Shown piece by piece: positions 9,787-20,069 of a DNA stretch of 64,000 bases. This DNA is from Caulobacteraceae bacterium (GTDB taxonomy: Bacteria; Pseudomonadota; Alphaproteobacteria; Caulobacterales; Caulobacteraceae). The position numbers and the translations under genes are program-made. The notes under the pieces were generated by a model. It saw only the letters and a list, made by a program, of their open reading frames with translations, was not told where the DNA came from and did not search any database. Each line of letters begins with the position of its first letter. The stretch's first letter is position 1. The stretch lies in contig CANESI010000007.1 in assembly GCA_947441065.1 (NCBI GenBank), positions 21,040-85,039 on the forward strand, read 5' to 3'.

Positions 9787-10341
9787 ATGTCGATCAATGC
9801 AGTGGGGACGGCGGGTCCCGCCTATATGCCGGTGGTGGCACCGCTGCCGGTGCGCCCAGCCCTGTCGATTGACGCCAACAACAGCCAGCGCCAGCCGCCG
9901 CTATCGCGCACTGAGAACCTAGCCCGCATGGAGTCGATGCTGGCCAATCAGATTCAGGCCGGAAGCTTAAATCAGAAACAGGCCAACGCCCTATCGACCT
10001 TCTTTGCCAGCCTCGCCACCCAGACCCAGATGGGCGGCGGCCCGAAAGAACTGTCCAGCGCTGAAATGATCCGTAAGGGTCTCGAGGCGGAGGAAGAGGG
10101 TGGCGAGGAAGAGGGCGCTGTCACCGGCACCGGCACCGAAACGGGGACGGTCCGGCGCAAGAAAACCAGAGCCTCACGCTCTCGCGCGGCCCTCAAGCCT
10201 GACCCGGTATTGAACGAGGCCTTGGCCCTTTTTGTTAAGAACCTGAAGGAGGCGCAGGAAAAGACCGCGATCTATGGGGCGTCGGCCCTGTCACGGTCGA
10301 TCGCGTCTAATGAGCCTATGGTTCTGGACGAAAACGCCTAA
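9787..10341 (+). CDS. Hypothetical protein, paralog A of a tandem pair
   Basis: Shares conserved blocks with downstream ORF (LANQIQAGSLNQKQANALSTFFASLA; LNEALALFVKNLKEAQEKTAIYGASA). Confidence 0.75.
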   Translation: MSINAVGTAGPAYMPVVAPLPVRPALSIDANNSQRQPPLSRTENLARMESMLANQIQAGSLNQKQANALSTFFASLATQTQMGGGPKELSSAEMIRKGLEAEEEGGEEEGAVTGTGTETGTVRRKKTRASRSRAALKPDPVLNEALALFVKNLKEAQEKTAIYGASALSRSIASNEPMVLDENA

Positions 10342-10389
10342 TCCAACGCCTTAACTTGAAGCCAAGTTGATAATAAATATCAAGTATCA

Positions 10390-10406
10390 TTAACCTTTTA
10401 TTAACC
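10390..10406. promoter_or_regulatory. Candidate CtrA box
   Basis: TTAACCTTTTATTAACC = TTAA-N7-TTAA(CC), 80-100 bp upstream of the next CDS. Confidence 0.65.
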
Positions 10407-10486
10407 ATAAAATTTAGGAACCCATTCAAGCCTCACTGTTAAGCTCTGGCTAAAGTAAGAGCCGGGGGGCGCTTGCCACCGAGGAG

Positions 10487-11065
10487 ATGGTGATGTCGAT
10501 CGCCGCGACCAGTTCGACCATGATGCAATATCTACCGGTCGTGCCGACCCTGCAGACCGCGCAGGTCGCTCGGCAAACGACGCCCGGGCTGTCGGTAGAC
10601 GGTGTCGCCCCACCGCCGCCGCCCAGAGGCGCGGATAATCGCCAAAAGGTGCAAGATCTTCTGTCCCAGCAGGTCGATGCGGGAACCATTAGCCAAGATC
10701 AGGCCACGCTCCTTTCGGACTTCTTTACCAAGGTTGCGGCCAAGGGCGGGCCCAATGGTGGCGGGCCCAATGGTGGCGGAATGGGCGCTGACGAAGGTCG
10801 CGATAGTGACAAGGGCCCCAAGGCTGACCGCGCGGGCGGAACAGAAGGGCCGGGGGCAGCCGGTCGGCGTCCTCCTCCGCCTCCACCACCGGCTGCTGCA
10901 GATGAGACGACCGCGTCCGACACCAGCGCAAGCTCTCCTTTGAAGGATGCGCTCGACGCCTTCTTGAAGGCCTTGAAAGACAATCAGACCAAGGCCACGG
11001 CCTATGGGGCTGCGGTTGCGGCACCGCCCAACAGCACCGCCCTGTTTGTCGACAAGCTGGTCTAG
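10487..11065 (+). CDS. Hypothetical protein, paralog B of tandem pair (Pro/Gly-rich linker)
   Basis: [29 protein letters not shown] and [28 protein letters not shown] align to paralog A; alternative start at 10493 (MSIAAT). Confidence 0.78.
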   Translation: MVMSIAATSSTMMQYLPVVPTLQTAQVARQTTPGLSVDGVAPPPPPRGADNRQKVQDLLSQQVDAGTISQDQATLLSDFFTKVAAKGGPNGGGPNGGGMGADEGRDSDKGPKADRAGGTEGPGAAGRRPPPPPPPAAADETTASDTSASSPLKDALDAFLKALKDNQTKATAYGAAVAAPPNSTALFVDKLV

Positions 11066-11832
11066 ACGAGGGCCGGTTTCAGGACCGTCATCATATAGTT
11101 CACATCGCTATCACCAGAGCGCACCCACTTGCCGGTGAGGGGATTAAAGCTGACCCCGAACGGACCTTCGATCTGAACCGGTTCGCTGGACAAAAAGGCC
11201 TGAAGCTCTTCGGGCTTGAGGAACTTGTTCCAGTCATGGGTTCCAGCAGGCAGCCAGCGCAGAATATACTCCGCGCCGATCTTGGCCAGAGCCAGAGCCT
11301 TGAGCGTCCGGTTCATGGTCGCCACGATCATAAGGCCGCCGGGAGCGAGCAGCTGGGAACAGGCGCGCAGATAGGCACCCGGATCGGCCACATGCTCGAT
11401 GACCTCCATATTCAAGATCAGGTCAAAGGGACCAGCGCCCTCTTCGAGCAAGGTTTCGGCAGTCGAGCAGCGAAACTGGATATCGAGGCCCTGTTCAGAG
11501 GCATGGGCAGAGGCGGTCTTGATATTGCGCTCTGACGCGTCAACGGCGGTGACGTCGAAACCCAGACGGCTCATCGGTTCAGACAGCAGTCCCCCGCCGC
11601 AGCCAATATCCAGCAGCTTAAGGCCGGTGAAGGGCTGGCGCGCCGAACTGTCCCGCCCAAACCGCTGCAGAGCCTGATCGCGGATGAAGGACAGACGTAC
11701 CGGATTGAAGCGGTGCAAAGGGGCGAATTTACCCTTTGGGTCCCACCATTCGGCCGCAATTCGTGAAAAACGTTCGACCTCTTGCGGATCGACGCTCCAT
11801 CCTTGCGCCTGGTCAGTGCTTGGGGTTTGCAT
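11062..11832 (-). CDS. ubiG: Bifunctional 2-polyprenyl-6-hydroxyphenol methylase / 3-demethylubiquinol 3-O-methyltransferase
   Basis: [46 protein letters not shown]; start at 11832 preferred over ORF start 11934. Confidence 0.94.
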   Translation of the reverse strand: MQTPSTDQAQGWSVDPQEVERFSRIAAEWWDPKGKFAPLHRFNPVRLSFIRDQALQRFGRDSSARQPFTGLKLLDIGCGGGLLSEPMSRLGFDVTAVDASERNIKTASAHASEQGLDIQFRCSTAETLLEEGAGPFDLILNMEVIEHVADPGAYLRACSQLLAPGGLMIVATMNRTLKALALAKIGAEYILRWLPAGTHDWNKFLKPEELQAFLSSEPVQIEGPFGVSFNPLTGKWVRSGDSDVNYMMTVLKPALV

Positions 11833-11954
11833 CAAAAACACCGTCCTGCATTGCCGTGAGGCCATTGCGCCGCTAGAACGCGACGCCTCTTGTTGGAAAT
11901 GGAGGGCTTGGGCCCATCTGGCAAGTGTAACCACGAAGGAAAGGCGAGCCGAAC

Positions 11955-13202
11955 GTGTCGCGTCTGGTGATGAAATTTGGTGGGACCTCTGTCGCTGATC
12001 TGGAACGGATCGCGCGGGTGGGCCGACTTGTGGCGGCGGAAGTGGCGGCGGGCCATCAGGTTGCGGTGGTGGTGTCGGCTATGGCCGGTCAAACCAACCA
12101 GCTTGTCGCCTGGACCGATGGTGCCGGCACAGCGGCTGAAGGGCTGGCCCCTTCGGATGATGATTATGATGTGGTTGTGGCCTCGGGCGAACAGGTGACG
12201 GCGGGTCTGCTATCCATGACCCTTCGCCATATGGGCCTCAAGGCGCGCTCGTGGATGGGCTGGCAAGTGCCACTCCTGACCGATGACGCCCATGGCCGCG
12301 CGCGGATCGATGAGATTCCTCCGGCCAATCTCGAAGCGGCCTTTGCCGCCGGTGAAGTGGCCGTCATTGCCGGTTTCCAAGGCGTGACCCGTGATGGCCG
12401 TATCGCCACGCTCGGGCGCGGCGGCTCGGACACGAGCGCCGTGGCCATCGCCGCCGCCATTGGCGGGGCCTGCGATATCTATACCGACGTCGACGGCGTC
12501 TATACGACCGACCCGCGCATCGAGAAGAAGGCGCGGCGTCTGGCTAAGATCAGCTATGAAGAGATGCTGGAAATGGCCTCGCTGGGCGCCAAGGTCCTGC
12601 AGACCCGCTCGGTTGAACTGGCCATGGCCAAAAAAGTGCCCTTGCGGGTTTTGTCTAGCTTTGTTGAGCCTGGGGAAGCCCCCGGCCAAGGCACCATTGT
12701 TTGTGACGAGGAGGAGATCGTGGAAAAGCGTATCGTCAGCGGGGTCGCCTATAGCCGCGACGAAGCCAAGATCACCCTGTTTGGTCTGCCCGACCATCCG
12801 GGCGTGTCGTCGAAGATCTTTTCACGTCTGGCCGATGCCAACGTCAATGTCGACATGATCGTCCAGTCGCGGGCACGTACGACCGATGCCGCCAATATGG
12901 AATTTACCGTCGGCAAACGCGATGCGGGCCGCACGATCGAGATCATGCGCGCGGCTCAGGCCGATATTGGCTTTGAAGATGTGGCGCTGAACGAAGATGT
13001 GGCCAAGGTGTCCGTGATCGGCGTCGGCATGCGTAGCCATGCGGGCGTGGCCAAGACCATGTTCGGGGCACTGGCCGAAAAGGGCGTCAATATCCAGGTC
13101 ATCTCGACCTCGGAGATCAAGATCAGCGTTCTGATCGATGCGGCCTATACCGAACTTGCCGTACGCGCGCTCCATGCCGCCTACGGACTGGACCAACTTT
13201 AG
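11955..13202 (+). CDS. lysC: Aspartate kinase
   Basis: [19 protein letters not shown] (GTG start); C-terminal ACT domains. Confidence 0.96.
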   Translation: MSRLVMKFGGTSVADLERIARVGRLVAAEVAAGHQVAVVVSAMAGQTNQLVAWTDGAGTAAEGLAPSDDDYDVVVASGEQVTAGLLSMTLRHMGLKARSWMGWQVPLLTDDAHGRARIDEIPPANLEAAFAAGEVAVIAGFQGVTRDGRIATLGRGGSDTSAVAIAAAIGGACDIYTDVDGVYTTDPRIEKKARRLAKISYEEMLEMASLGAKVLQTRSVELAMAKKVPLRVLSSFVEPGEAPGQGTIVCDEEEIVEKRIVSGVAYSRDEAKITLFGLPDHPGVSSKIFSRLADANVNVDMIVQSRARTTDAANMEFTVGKRDAGRTIEIMRAAQADIGFEDVALNEDVAKVSVIGVGMRSHAGVAKTMFGALAEKGVNIQVISTSEIKISVLIDAAYTELAVRALHAAYGLDQL

Positions 13203-13411
13203 GGCCCTTCGCCCATCACAGTCTCGTGCTTAGGAGCCAGCGTTCGGCATCGCCGCGTTGTCTTTTTGTGCATGAGCCTGCTTTATTCTAGACAATGCTT
13301 ACAGAAGGTCGGCCCAATTGGCCGATCCGCTTGCTTGGTCATCAAGCCTTCGTCCAAATTGTCTAAAAGGCACCGTCGCTAAAGGTACAAGTCAGGGAAC
13401 CATCGATCAGC

Positions 13412-15673
13412 ATGCCCACGCCGGGTCTAGCCATACGGGGTCCGCGCAGTCTTCTGCGCCAGATTCGCGAAGCGATGGCCAGTGGCGGTCCTGCGCAGGC
13501 ACGCCTGAATATGGTCGTGCGGATCATTGCTCAGTCGATGGTGGCCGAGGTCTGCTCGATCTATCTGCGGCGTTCGACCAATGATCTGGAGCTGTTCGCC
13601 ACCGAGGGCCTGAACCCTTCCGCCGTGCACAATACCACCCTAAAGCCGGGTGAAGGTCTGGTCGGTGAGATCATGCGTCTTGGCCGTCCGCTGAACCTGT
13701 CGGACGCGCCGAACAATCCGAACTTCTCCTACCGCCCAGAGACGGGCGAAGATCCGTTCCACGCCTTTTTGGGTGTGCCGCTGCTGCGCGGTGGTCGCAC
13801 CATCGGCGTTCTGGTCGTCCAGAACCGGACCGAACGGACCTATGCCGAGGAGGAGGTCGAGGACCTTCAGATCATCGCCATGGTGCTGGCCGAGATGGTC
13901 GCGGGCGGCGAACTGTTCAATGAGGCCGAACTGAAGAATGTCGAACTGGCCCCCCACAAGCCCGAACGGCTGAAGGGCGCGAAGTTTGCCGATGGTCTGG
14001 CCTATGGGCGCGCGGTCCTGCATGAGGCGGCGGTGATGACTTCGGACCTGCTTTCCGAGGACACACCAGCAGAAACGCTTCGCCTGCAAACGGCCATCGA
14101 GGCCCTGCAGCTTCAATTGGATGGCATGCTCGACGGCCATGGTCTGGTCGGCGCCTCCTATGACGTGCTCGAAACCTACCGCATGTTTGCCCACGACCGG
14201 GGCTGGAACCGGTCTCTCGAAGAGGCGGTCCGGTCTGGTTTGACGGCAGAAGCAGCTGTGGAGCGGGTGCGGTCTGAGCACCGAGCTCGTCTAGGCCAAG
14301 CGCGTGATCCTTATCTGCGCGAACGGTTGCATGATCTTGAAGATCTCAATGACCGCCTGCTGCGTCACCTGTCAGGCGACGGGGCGGCTGTTCGGATCCT
14401 GCCTGAAAACGCCATCTTGATTGCGCGTAACCTCGGTCCCGCCGATCTGCTCGAATATGACCGCACCAAGCTCAAGGGTCTGTTGCTGGAGGAGGGCTCA
14501 TCGGCCAGCCACGCGGCCATCGTCGCACGGGCCTTGGATATACCCTGCGTTGGTCGTCTATCGGGCCTGCGAGATCGGGTGTCCGAAGGCGATCCGGTCA
14601 TTGTTGATGGCGAGTCCGGCGAGGCCTATCTGCGTCCCCGCGCTGATGTCATTGAGGCTGTGGGCGCGCGGATGGAGGTTCGGGCGCAGAGACGGGCCGA
14701 GTTTGCGCGTCTGCGTGACACGCCGGCCATCACCCGCGACGGGGCTAAGATCACCCTCTTGATGAATGCCGGTCTGGCCGTTGATCTGGATATTTTGAAC
14801 GATACGGGCGCGGAGGGTATCGGCCTGTTCCGCACGGAATTTCAGTTCATGGTCGCCGAAGAGCTGCCGCGTCTTGATGCCCAGACCGTGCTCTATGATC
14901 GGGTTTTGGATGCGGCCGAAGGGCGACCCGTGACCTTCCGGACCCTCGATCTGGGCGGTGATAAGGTGCTGCCCTATCTGGAGGCAGAGCGCGAAGACAA
15001 TCCAGCCCTCGGTTGGCGCGCCATCCGCATGGGTCTGGACCGCCCCGCCTTGCTGCGTCTTCAACTGCGGGCCTTGATTGCCGCCTCGCGAGGCCGCGAA
15101 CTGCGGATCATGTTCCCGCTGGTCGCCAGCGTTGAGGAATTCCGTGCTGCCCGCGCTCTGGTCGATCACGAGATCGCGTGGGCTGAGCGGCGAGGGCGCA
15201 CAGCCCCCGGCCTCTTGCGTGTCGGGGCCATGATCGAGGCTCCAGCCCTAATCTGGCATCTGGATGCGCTGCTGCCTCTGACCGATTTTGTCTCGGTCGG
15301 CACCAACGATCTGATGCAATATCTGTTCGCCGCCGACCGGGGCAATCCTCGGGTGGCCGACCGTTATGATCCCCTGTCGCCGCCCGCCCTTCGGGTGATG
15401 AAGGCGATCTATGATGCGTGCCATGAGAGCGGAACGCCCGTCTCAGTCTGCGGCGAGATGGCGGGGCGGCCCCTAGAGGCCTTTGCCTTGCTGGCCTTGG
15501 GTTATGATCGCCTGTCCATGCCGCCATCGGGCATTGGTCCGGTCAAGCGGATGGTGCTGTCCTGCGACCGTGAGGCGGCGCGCCGGGGGGTACTCAACCT
15601 TTTAAAGGGGGCCGCCGGGTCGGTTCGAAACGAAATAGAGACCCTAGCTCGGAAGCTATCAGTATCTATTTAA
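13412..15673 (+). CDS. ptsP: Phosphoenolpyruvate-protein phosphotransferase, nitrogen PTS type (GAF + EI)
   Basis: N-terminal GAF region; phospho-His motif GSSASHAAIVARAL; GIGLFRTEFQF; VSVCGEMAGRP. Confidence 0.95.
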   Translation: MPTPGLAIRGPRSLLRQIREAMASGGPAQARLNMVVRIIAQSMVAEVCSIYLRRSTNDLELFATEGLNPSAVHNTTLKPGEGLVGEIMRLGRPLNLSDAPNNPNFSYRPETGEDPFHAFLGVPLLRGGRTIGVLVVQNRTERTYAEEEVEDLQIIAMVLAEMVAGGELFNEAELKNVELAPHKPERLKGAKFADGLAYGRAVLHEAAVMTSDLLSEDTPAETLRLQTAIEALQLQLDGMLDGHGLVGASYDVLETYRMFAHDRGWNRSLEEAVRSGLTAEAAVERVRSEHRARLGQARDPYLRERLHDLEDLNDRLLRHLSGDGAAVRILPENAILIARNLGPADLLEYDRTKLKGLLLEEGSSASHAAIVARALDIPCVGRLSGLRDRVSEGDPVIVDGESGEAYLRPRADVIEAVGARMEVRAQRRAEFARLRDTPAITRDGAKITLLMNAGLAVDLDILNDTGAEGIGLFRTEFQFMVAEELPRLDAQTVLYDRVLDAAEGRPVTFRTLDLGGDKVLPYLEAEREDNPALGWRAIRMGLDRPALLRLQLRALIAASRGRELRIMFPLVASVEEFRAARALVDHEIAWAERRGRTAPGLLRVGAMIEAPALIWHLDALLPLTDFVSVGTNDLMQYLFAADRGNPRVADRYDPLSPPALRVMKAIYDACHESGTPVSVCGEMAGRPLEAFALLALGYDRLSMPPSGIGPVKRMVLSCDREAARRGVLNLLKGAAGSVRNEIETLARKLSVSI

Positions 15674-15712
15674 GTCATTGATTTGTAATATTTAGCATGA
15701 TAATACCGTCAC

Positions 15713-15733
15713 AGATTTGATCTAATCAAATCT
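15713..15733. promoter_or_regulatory. Perfect 9-bp inverted repeat, candidate operator
   Basis: AGATTTGAT-CTA-ATCAAATCT, 63 bp upstream of the next CDS. Confidence 0.5.
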
Positions 15734-15795
15734 TGATGAGGGTGAGGGTGCTTTAGGCGCGATCTTGCCCCATCAATTCGGGGCATTGGCGGATA

Positions 15796-16896
15796 ATGGC
15801 ATTGGATAGTGGCCCGTCTTCATCGCGGTTCGGTAGCCTGACGGGTGGTGAGCCCGCTTCGGTGCCTAGCGATGATGCTTCCCTTGATCCCGCCGCTTCG
15901 CCCCTCCGCACCAGTTTCACAATGGCTGACTTTGATCTTGCCCCCACCCTCGGTGATGGCCTGCGCGCGGCGCGTGAATTTCAAGGTCTGACAGCGGTTC
16001 AGGTCGCAGAGATGACGCGGGTGCGCCGGGTCTATCTGGTATCGATTGAAGGCATGCGGTTTGACGAACTCCCGTCCCGTCCCTTCGCCATGGGCTATGT
16101 GCGCGCCTATGCGCAGGCCTTGGGTTTGGATGAGACGCACGTGATTGAGCGGTTCCGCCGCGAAGTTCCAGACGAGACCGGCCCCCTTCGTGCGCCATCA
16201 GGTCTGCAGCCTCAGTCGGATCCTCGCGCTCGGTTGATCGCCAGTGTCGCCCTTGTGGTGTTCAGCGCTGTCTTGATTTGGAATGTTACCCAGCGCGCGC
16301 TGAAGGAACCCTCCGTGCCTGCGCCGACCGTGCCCGATCTGGCCATGGCGGCTTCGGGTCTGCCGGTCAGTGATCAACATCTTCTGGGGCAACCGGTTGT
16401 CAGCCTTGGCGAGCCCCTTCCGGCTCCTGCCGAATCCACCCTTCCAACGGCCTATGTTACCCCAGGTCTGGCGGAGGCTACGGCAGCGGGTGGGTCGGTG
16501 GATATTGCCCAAGCCAATGCCAAGGCTTTAGCTGCCGCACAAAAGGCTGGGGGCGTTACAACGTTGGCACCCGCGGCCACGGTTCCGGTCCGTGCGGCCT
16601 TTAACCCGCACGGCACAGTCTATGGCGCGGCACCTCAGCAGTCGGTGGTGACGATCCAAGCGCGCAAAAGCTCGTCGATCATTATCAAGGGCGCTGACGG
16701 CTCGGTCTATTTCGCGCGCCAACTGGCCGCTGGCGAAGCCTATCGGGCCCCGATGGTTGCGGGTCTGACCTTGGATGTGTCTGATCCCGTCGCCTTTGAT
16801 GTCTATGTGAACGGCGAGTTCACGGGCAAACTCCCGGCTGCCGTGACGCCTCTGTCTCGGCTGGGCAATGTGGCGGCGGCCTCTTTGGGCAATTAA
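15796..16896 (+). CDS. Helix-turn-helix / DUF4115 domain protein (RodZ-like)
   Basis: LGDGLRAAREFQGLTAVQVAEMTRVRRVYLVSIEGMRFDELPSRPFAMGYVRAYAQALGLD; TM segment; C-terminal DUF4115-like domain. Confidence 0.88.
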   Translation: MALDSGPSSSRFGSLTGGEPASVPSDDASLDPAASPLRTSFTMADFDLAPTLGDGLRAAREFQGLTAVQVAEMTRVRRVYLVSIEGMRFDELPSRPFAMGYVRAYAQALGLDETHVIERFRREVPDETGPLRAPSGLQPQSDPRARLIASVALVVFSAVLIWNVTQRALKEPSVPAPTVPDLAMAASGLPVSDQHLLGQPVVSLGEPLPAPAESTLPTAYVTPGLAEATAAGGSVDIAQANAKALAAAQKAGGVTTLAPAATVPVRAAFNPHGTVYGAAPQQSVVTIQARKSSSIIIKGADGSVYFARQLAAGEAYRAPMVAGLTLDVSDPVAFDVYVNGEFTGKLPAAVTPLSRLGNVAAASLGN

Positions 16897-16956
16897 GGCC
16901 CGGACGCTGAGGATAGGCTTGGGTTTTGCCATCAGACGGCTTAGTTATAGCCCATC

Positions 16957-18105
16957 ATGAGCGCACACGATCACAGCGATAAGGGCCCGGATGCTGCTGG
17001 GCTGGCCCATGTCCGCCCTTGGCGGATGATTCAACGACGCCCCTCGCGCAAGATACGCGTTGGCTCGGTCGAGGTCGGGGGCGATGCGCCCATCAGCGTT
17101 CAATCCATGACCAACACCCTGACCTCTGACGCGGGCGCGACCATTGATCAGATCCGTCAGTTGGAAGAGGCCGGGGCCGACATTGTCCGGGTCTCCTGTC
17201 CCGATGTGGAATCGACAGCGGCCTTCAAGACCATCGCCAAGGCGGCCAAGGTGCCCTTGGTGGCTGATATCCACTTCCACTATAAGCGCGGCATTGAGGC
17301 GGCAAAGGCAGGGGCTGCGTGCCTTAGGATCAATCCGGGCAATATCGGCTCGGCGGACCGGGTGCGTGATGTCGTCCAAGCGGCCAAGGACCATGGCTGC
17401 TCGATCCGCATTGGCGTCAATGCCGGGTCGCTGGAGCGCGAGCTTCTGGAACGCTATGGCGAGCCCTGCCCCGAGGCGATGGTCGAAAGCGCGCTGAACC
17501 ATGCGCGCATCCTTCAGGACCATGATTTCCACGAGTTCAAGATCAGCGTCAAAGCCTCCGACGCCTTCTTGACCGTCGCGGCCTATCAGATGTTGTCCGA
17601 GGCTATCGACTGCCCCCTCCATCTGGGCGTGACCGAGGCCGGGGCCCTGCGTACAGGCACGGTCAAGTCTTCCATCGGGCTGGGCTCGCTGCTCTGGGCT
17701 GGGATTGGCGATACGATCCGCGTGTCCTTGGCCGCTGATCCGGTCGAGGAGGTCAAGGTCGGCTTTGATATTCTCAAGTCGCTGGGCCTGCGCCATCGCG
17801 GCGTCAATATCATTGCCTGCCCCTCCTGCGCGCGGCAGGGGTTCAATGTCATCAAGACGGTTGAGGCCCTTGAAGAGCGTCTCGCCCATATTGCCACCCC
17901 CATGAGCCTGTCGATCATTGGCTGTGTTGTTAACGGCCCCGGCGAGGCCCTCTATACCGACATCGGCTTTACCGGCGGCGGCAAGGGGGCGGGCATGGTC
18001 TATACGGCTGGAAAGCCAGACCACAAGATGGACAATGACCATATGATCGACCACATCGTCGAACTGGTCGAGGCCCGCGCGGCGGTCTTGAAGGCGCAAG
18101 TCTAG
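16957..18105 (+). CDS. ispG: (E)-4-hydroxy-3-methylbut-2-enyl-diphosphate synthase
   Basis: [41 protein letters not shown]. Confidence 0.97.
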   Translation: MSAHDHSDKGPDAAGLAHVRPWRMIQRRPSRKIRVGSVEVGGDAPISVQSMTNTLTSDAGATIDQIRQLEEAGADIVRVSCPDVESTAAFKTIAKAAKVPLVADIHFHYKRGIEAAKAGAACLRINPGNIGSADRVRDVVQAAKDHGCSIRIGVNAGSLERELLERYGEPCPEAMVESALNHARILQDHDFHEFKISVKASDAFLTVAAYQMLSEAIDCPLHLGVTEAGALRTGTVKSSIGLGSLLWAGIGDTIRVSLAADPVEEVKVGFDILKSLGLRHRGVNIIACPSCARQGFNVIKTVEALEERLAHIATPMSLSIIGCVVNGPGEALYTDIGFTGGGKGAGMVYTAGKPDHKMDNDHMIDHIVELVEARAAVLKAQV

Positions 18106-18193
18106 CCTCACCCTAGCCCCACCCTTGGCCAAATCGCGCCGATTAGGCTAAAGCAATCCCCCCGCCGTCTGGCGGTGCAGTTGGAGAGAGTGC

Positions 18194-19270
18194 GTGCATC
18201 TTCCTCAGGCCAAGCTAGAGGCTGTTCTGGACCGCTATCGTGAGATCGAAGCCCGGATGGGTGCGGCCTCCGATGGGGCCGAGATCGTGCGCCTGTCCAA
18301 GGAGCATGCCGAACTGCGTCCGGTGGCGGAGGCGGTAGAAACGCTCGCCCGCGCCCGCGCCGAAGCGCCGGATCTGGAAGAGATGATCGGCAGTGGCGAT
18401 CCCGACATGGCCAGCATGGCTCGGGAAGAGCTTCAGGTGCTCAGTGAACGCCTGCCGGTCCTAGAGCGCGAAGTGGCCCTACTGCTGGCCCCCAAGGACA
18501 AGGACGAGAACGCCTCGGCCATTCTCGAAGTGCGGGCCGGAACCGGCGGCGATGAGGCGGCCCTGTTCGCCGGTGACCTTTTCCGCATGTATCAACGCTA
18601 TGCCCAGCTTCAGGGCTGGCGGGTTGAGGTGGAGTCGATCTCCGAAGGCGATGCGGGCGGCTTTAAGGAAATCATCGCCTCGATCAATGGCGACGGCGTG
18701 TTCGGGCGCATGAAATTTGAGAGCGGCGTGCACCGGGTTCAGCGGGTGCCAGAAACCGAGGCGGGCGGGCGTATCCACACCTCTGCGGCAACGGTCGCGG
18801 TCCTGCCTGAGGTCGAGGATGTCGAGATCGAGATCAACGAGTCCGATATTCGCATCGACACCTATCGCTCCAGCGGCGCAGGCGGTCAGCATGTCAACAA
18901 GACCGACTCGGCGGTGCGCATCACCCACCTGCCCACGGGTGTCGTGGTGACCAGCTCTGAAAAATCACAGCACCAGAACCGCGCGCGGGCCATGAAGGTC
19001 TTGCAGGCGCGGCTCTATGATATGCAGCGCTCAGCCCTCGACAATGCGCGCGCCGATAGCCGTAAGAGCCAGGTCGGCAGCGGTGACCGGTCTGAGCGCA
19101 TCCGGACCTATAATTTCCCGCAAGGCCGGGTGACCGATCACCGGATCAACCTGACCCTCTATAGCCTGCCCAAGCTGCTGGAGGGCGATGGACTGGATGA
19201 GATGATCAAGGCCCTGATCGCCGAAGATCAGGCCGAGCGCCTTGCCTCGCTCGAAGATGAGTACGGCTGA
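18194..19270 (+). CDS. prfA: Peptide chain release factor 1
   Basis: GGQ motif [22 protein letters not shown] start. Confidence 0.97.
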   Translation: MHLPQAKLEAVLDRYREIEARMGAASDGAEIVRLSKEHAELRPVAEAVETLARARAEAPDLEEMIGSGDPDMASMAREELQVLSERLPVLEREVALLLAPKDKDENASAILEVRAGTGGDEAALFAGDLFRMYQRYAQLQGWRVEVESISEGDAGGFKEIIASINGDGVFGRMKFESGVHRVQRVPETEAGGRIHTSAATVAVLPEVEDVEIEINESDIRIDTYRSSGAGGQHVNKTDSAVRITHLPTGVVVTSSEKSQHQNRARAMKVLQARLYDMQRSALDNARADSRKSQVGSGDRSERIRTYNFPQGRVTDHRINLTLYSLPKLLEGDGLDEMIKALIAEDQAERLASLEDEYG

Positions 19271-19274
19271 ACCG

Positions 19275-20048
19275 ATGGCCGGGATCGTCACGGGCCTCTA
19301 TCGCCACCCGATCAAGGGCTTTACGCCAGAGCGTCTGGACCAGGTGAACCTGACGGCCGGGGCCTATTTTCCTTGTGACCGGTTGTTTGCCATTGAGGAT
19401 GGTCCCAGCGGCTTTGATCCAACAGCCCCGGCCTACATCTCCAAGACCCGGTTCACGGTGCTGGCCAAGATCGCCGAGGTCGCGCGTGCCCGCACTTCCT
19501 ATGATGAGGCCAGCGGTCATGTGACCGTTGAAGCCGATGGCATGGAGCCCTTGTTGGCCGATCTGGCCACGGATGCAGGGTCTAGCGTCCTGTGCGACTG
19601 GCTGACCCGGCTTCTCGGTGATCAGGCTTCTGGGCCTTTACGGTTGCTGAAGGGACCTCAGAGCCACCGGTTCATGGATGATCCGACGGGCTATGTCTCG
19701 GTGATCAATCTGGCCAGTGTACGAGACCTTGAGGCGCGGATGGGCGTGCCGATAGATCCCTTGCGCTTTCGGGCCAATCTCTATGTCGAGGGCTGGCCCG
19801 CCTGGGCTGAAATGGATCAGGTCGGCCAGACTGTGACCATGGGTGAGGCTGAGGCCAAGATCACCAAGCCGATTGTCCGTTGCGCGGCGACCCATGTTGA
19901 TCCTGTGACCGGCGAACGGGACCTTGATCTGGTCTCGGCCCTGTTCGAGGCCTATGGCCATCGCTTTTGCGGCGTCTATCTATCTGTTACCCTAGGTGGA
20001 ATGATCCGGCTGGGAGATGATGTCCTATTGGATAGGTCTCGTCTTTGA
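19275..20048 (+). CDS. MOSC domain-containing protein
   Basis: IVTGLYRHPIKGFTPERLDQ; CAATHVDPVTGERDLDL; ORF extends upstream to 19242 inside prfA. Confidence 0.88.
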   Translation: MAGIVTGLYRHPIKGFTPERLDQVNLTAGAYFPCDRLFAIEDGPSGFDPTAPAYISKTRFTVLAKIAEVARARTSYDEASGHVTVEADGMEPLLADLATDAGSSVLCDWLTRLLGDQASGPLRLLKGPQSHRFMDDPTGYVSVINLASVRDLEARMGVPIDPLRFRANLYVEGWPAWAEMDQVGQTVTMGEAEAKITKPIVRCAATHVDPVTGERDLDLVSALFEAYGHRFCGVYLSVTLGGMIRLGDDVLLDRSRL

Positions 20049-20069
20049 ACGCCTAAGAGTGAGTGCCCA

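Noticed and set aside
16945-18132. 395-aa minus-strand ORF fully antisense to ispG
   Set aside because: No recognisable motif; the plus frame is unmistakably IspG. Shadow ORF from GC-rich codon bias.
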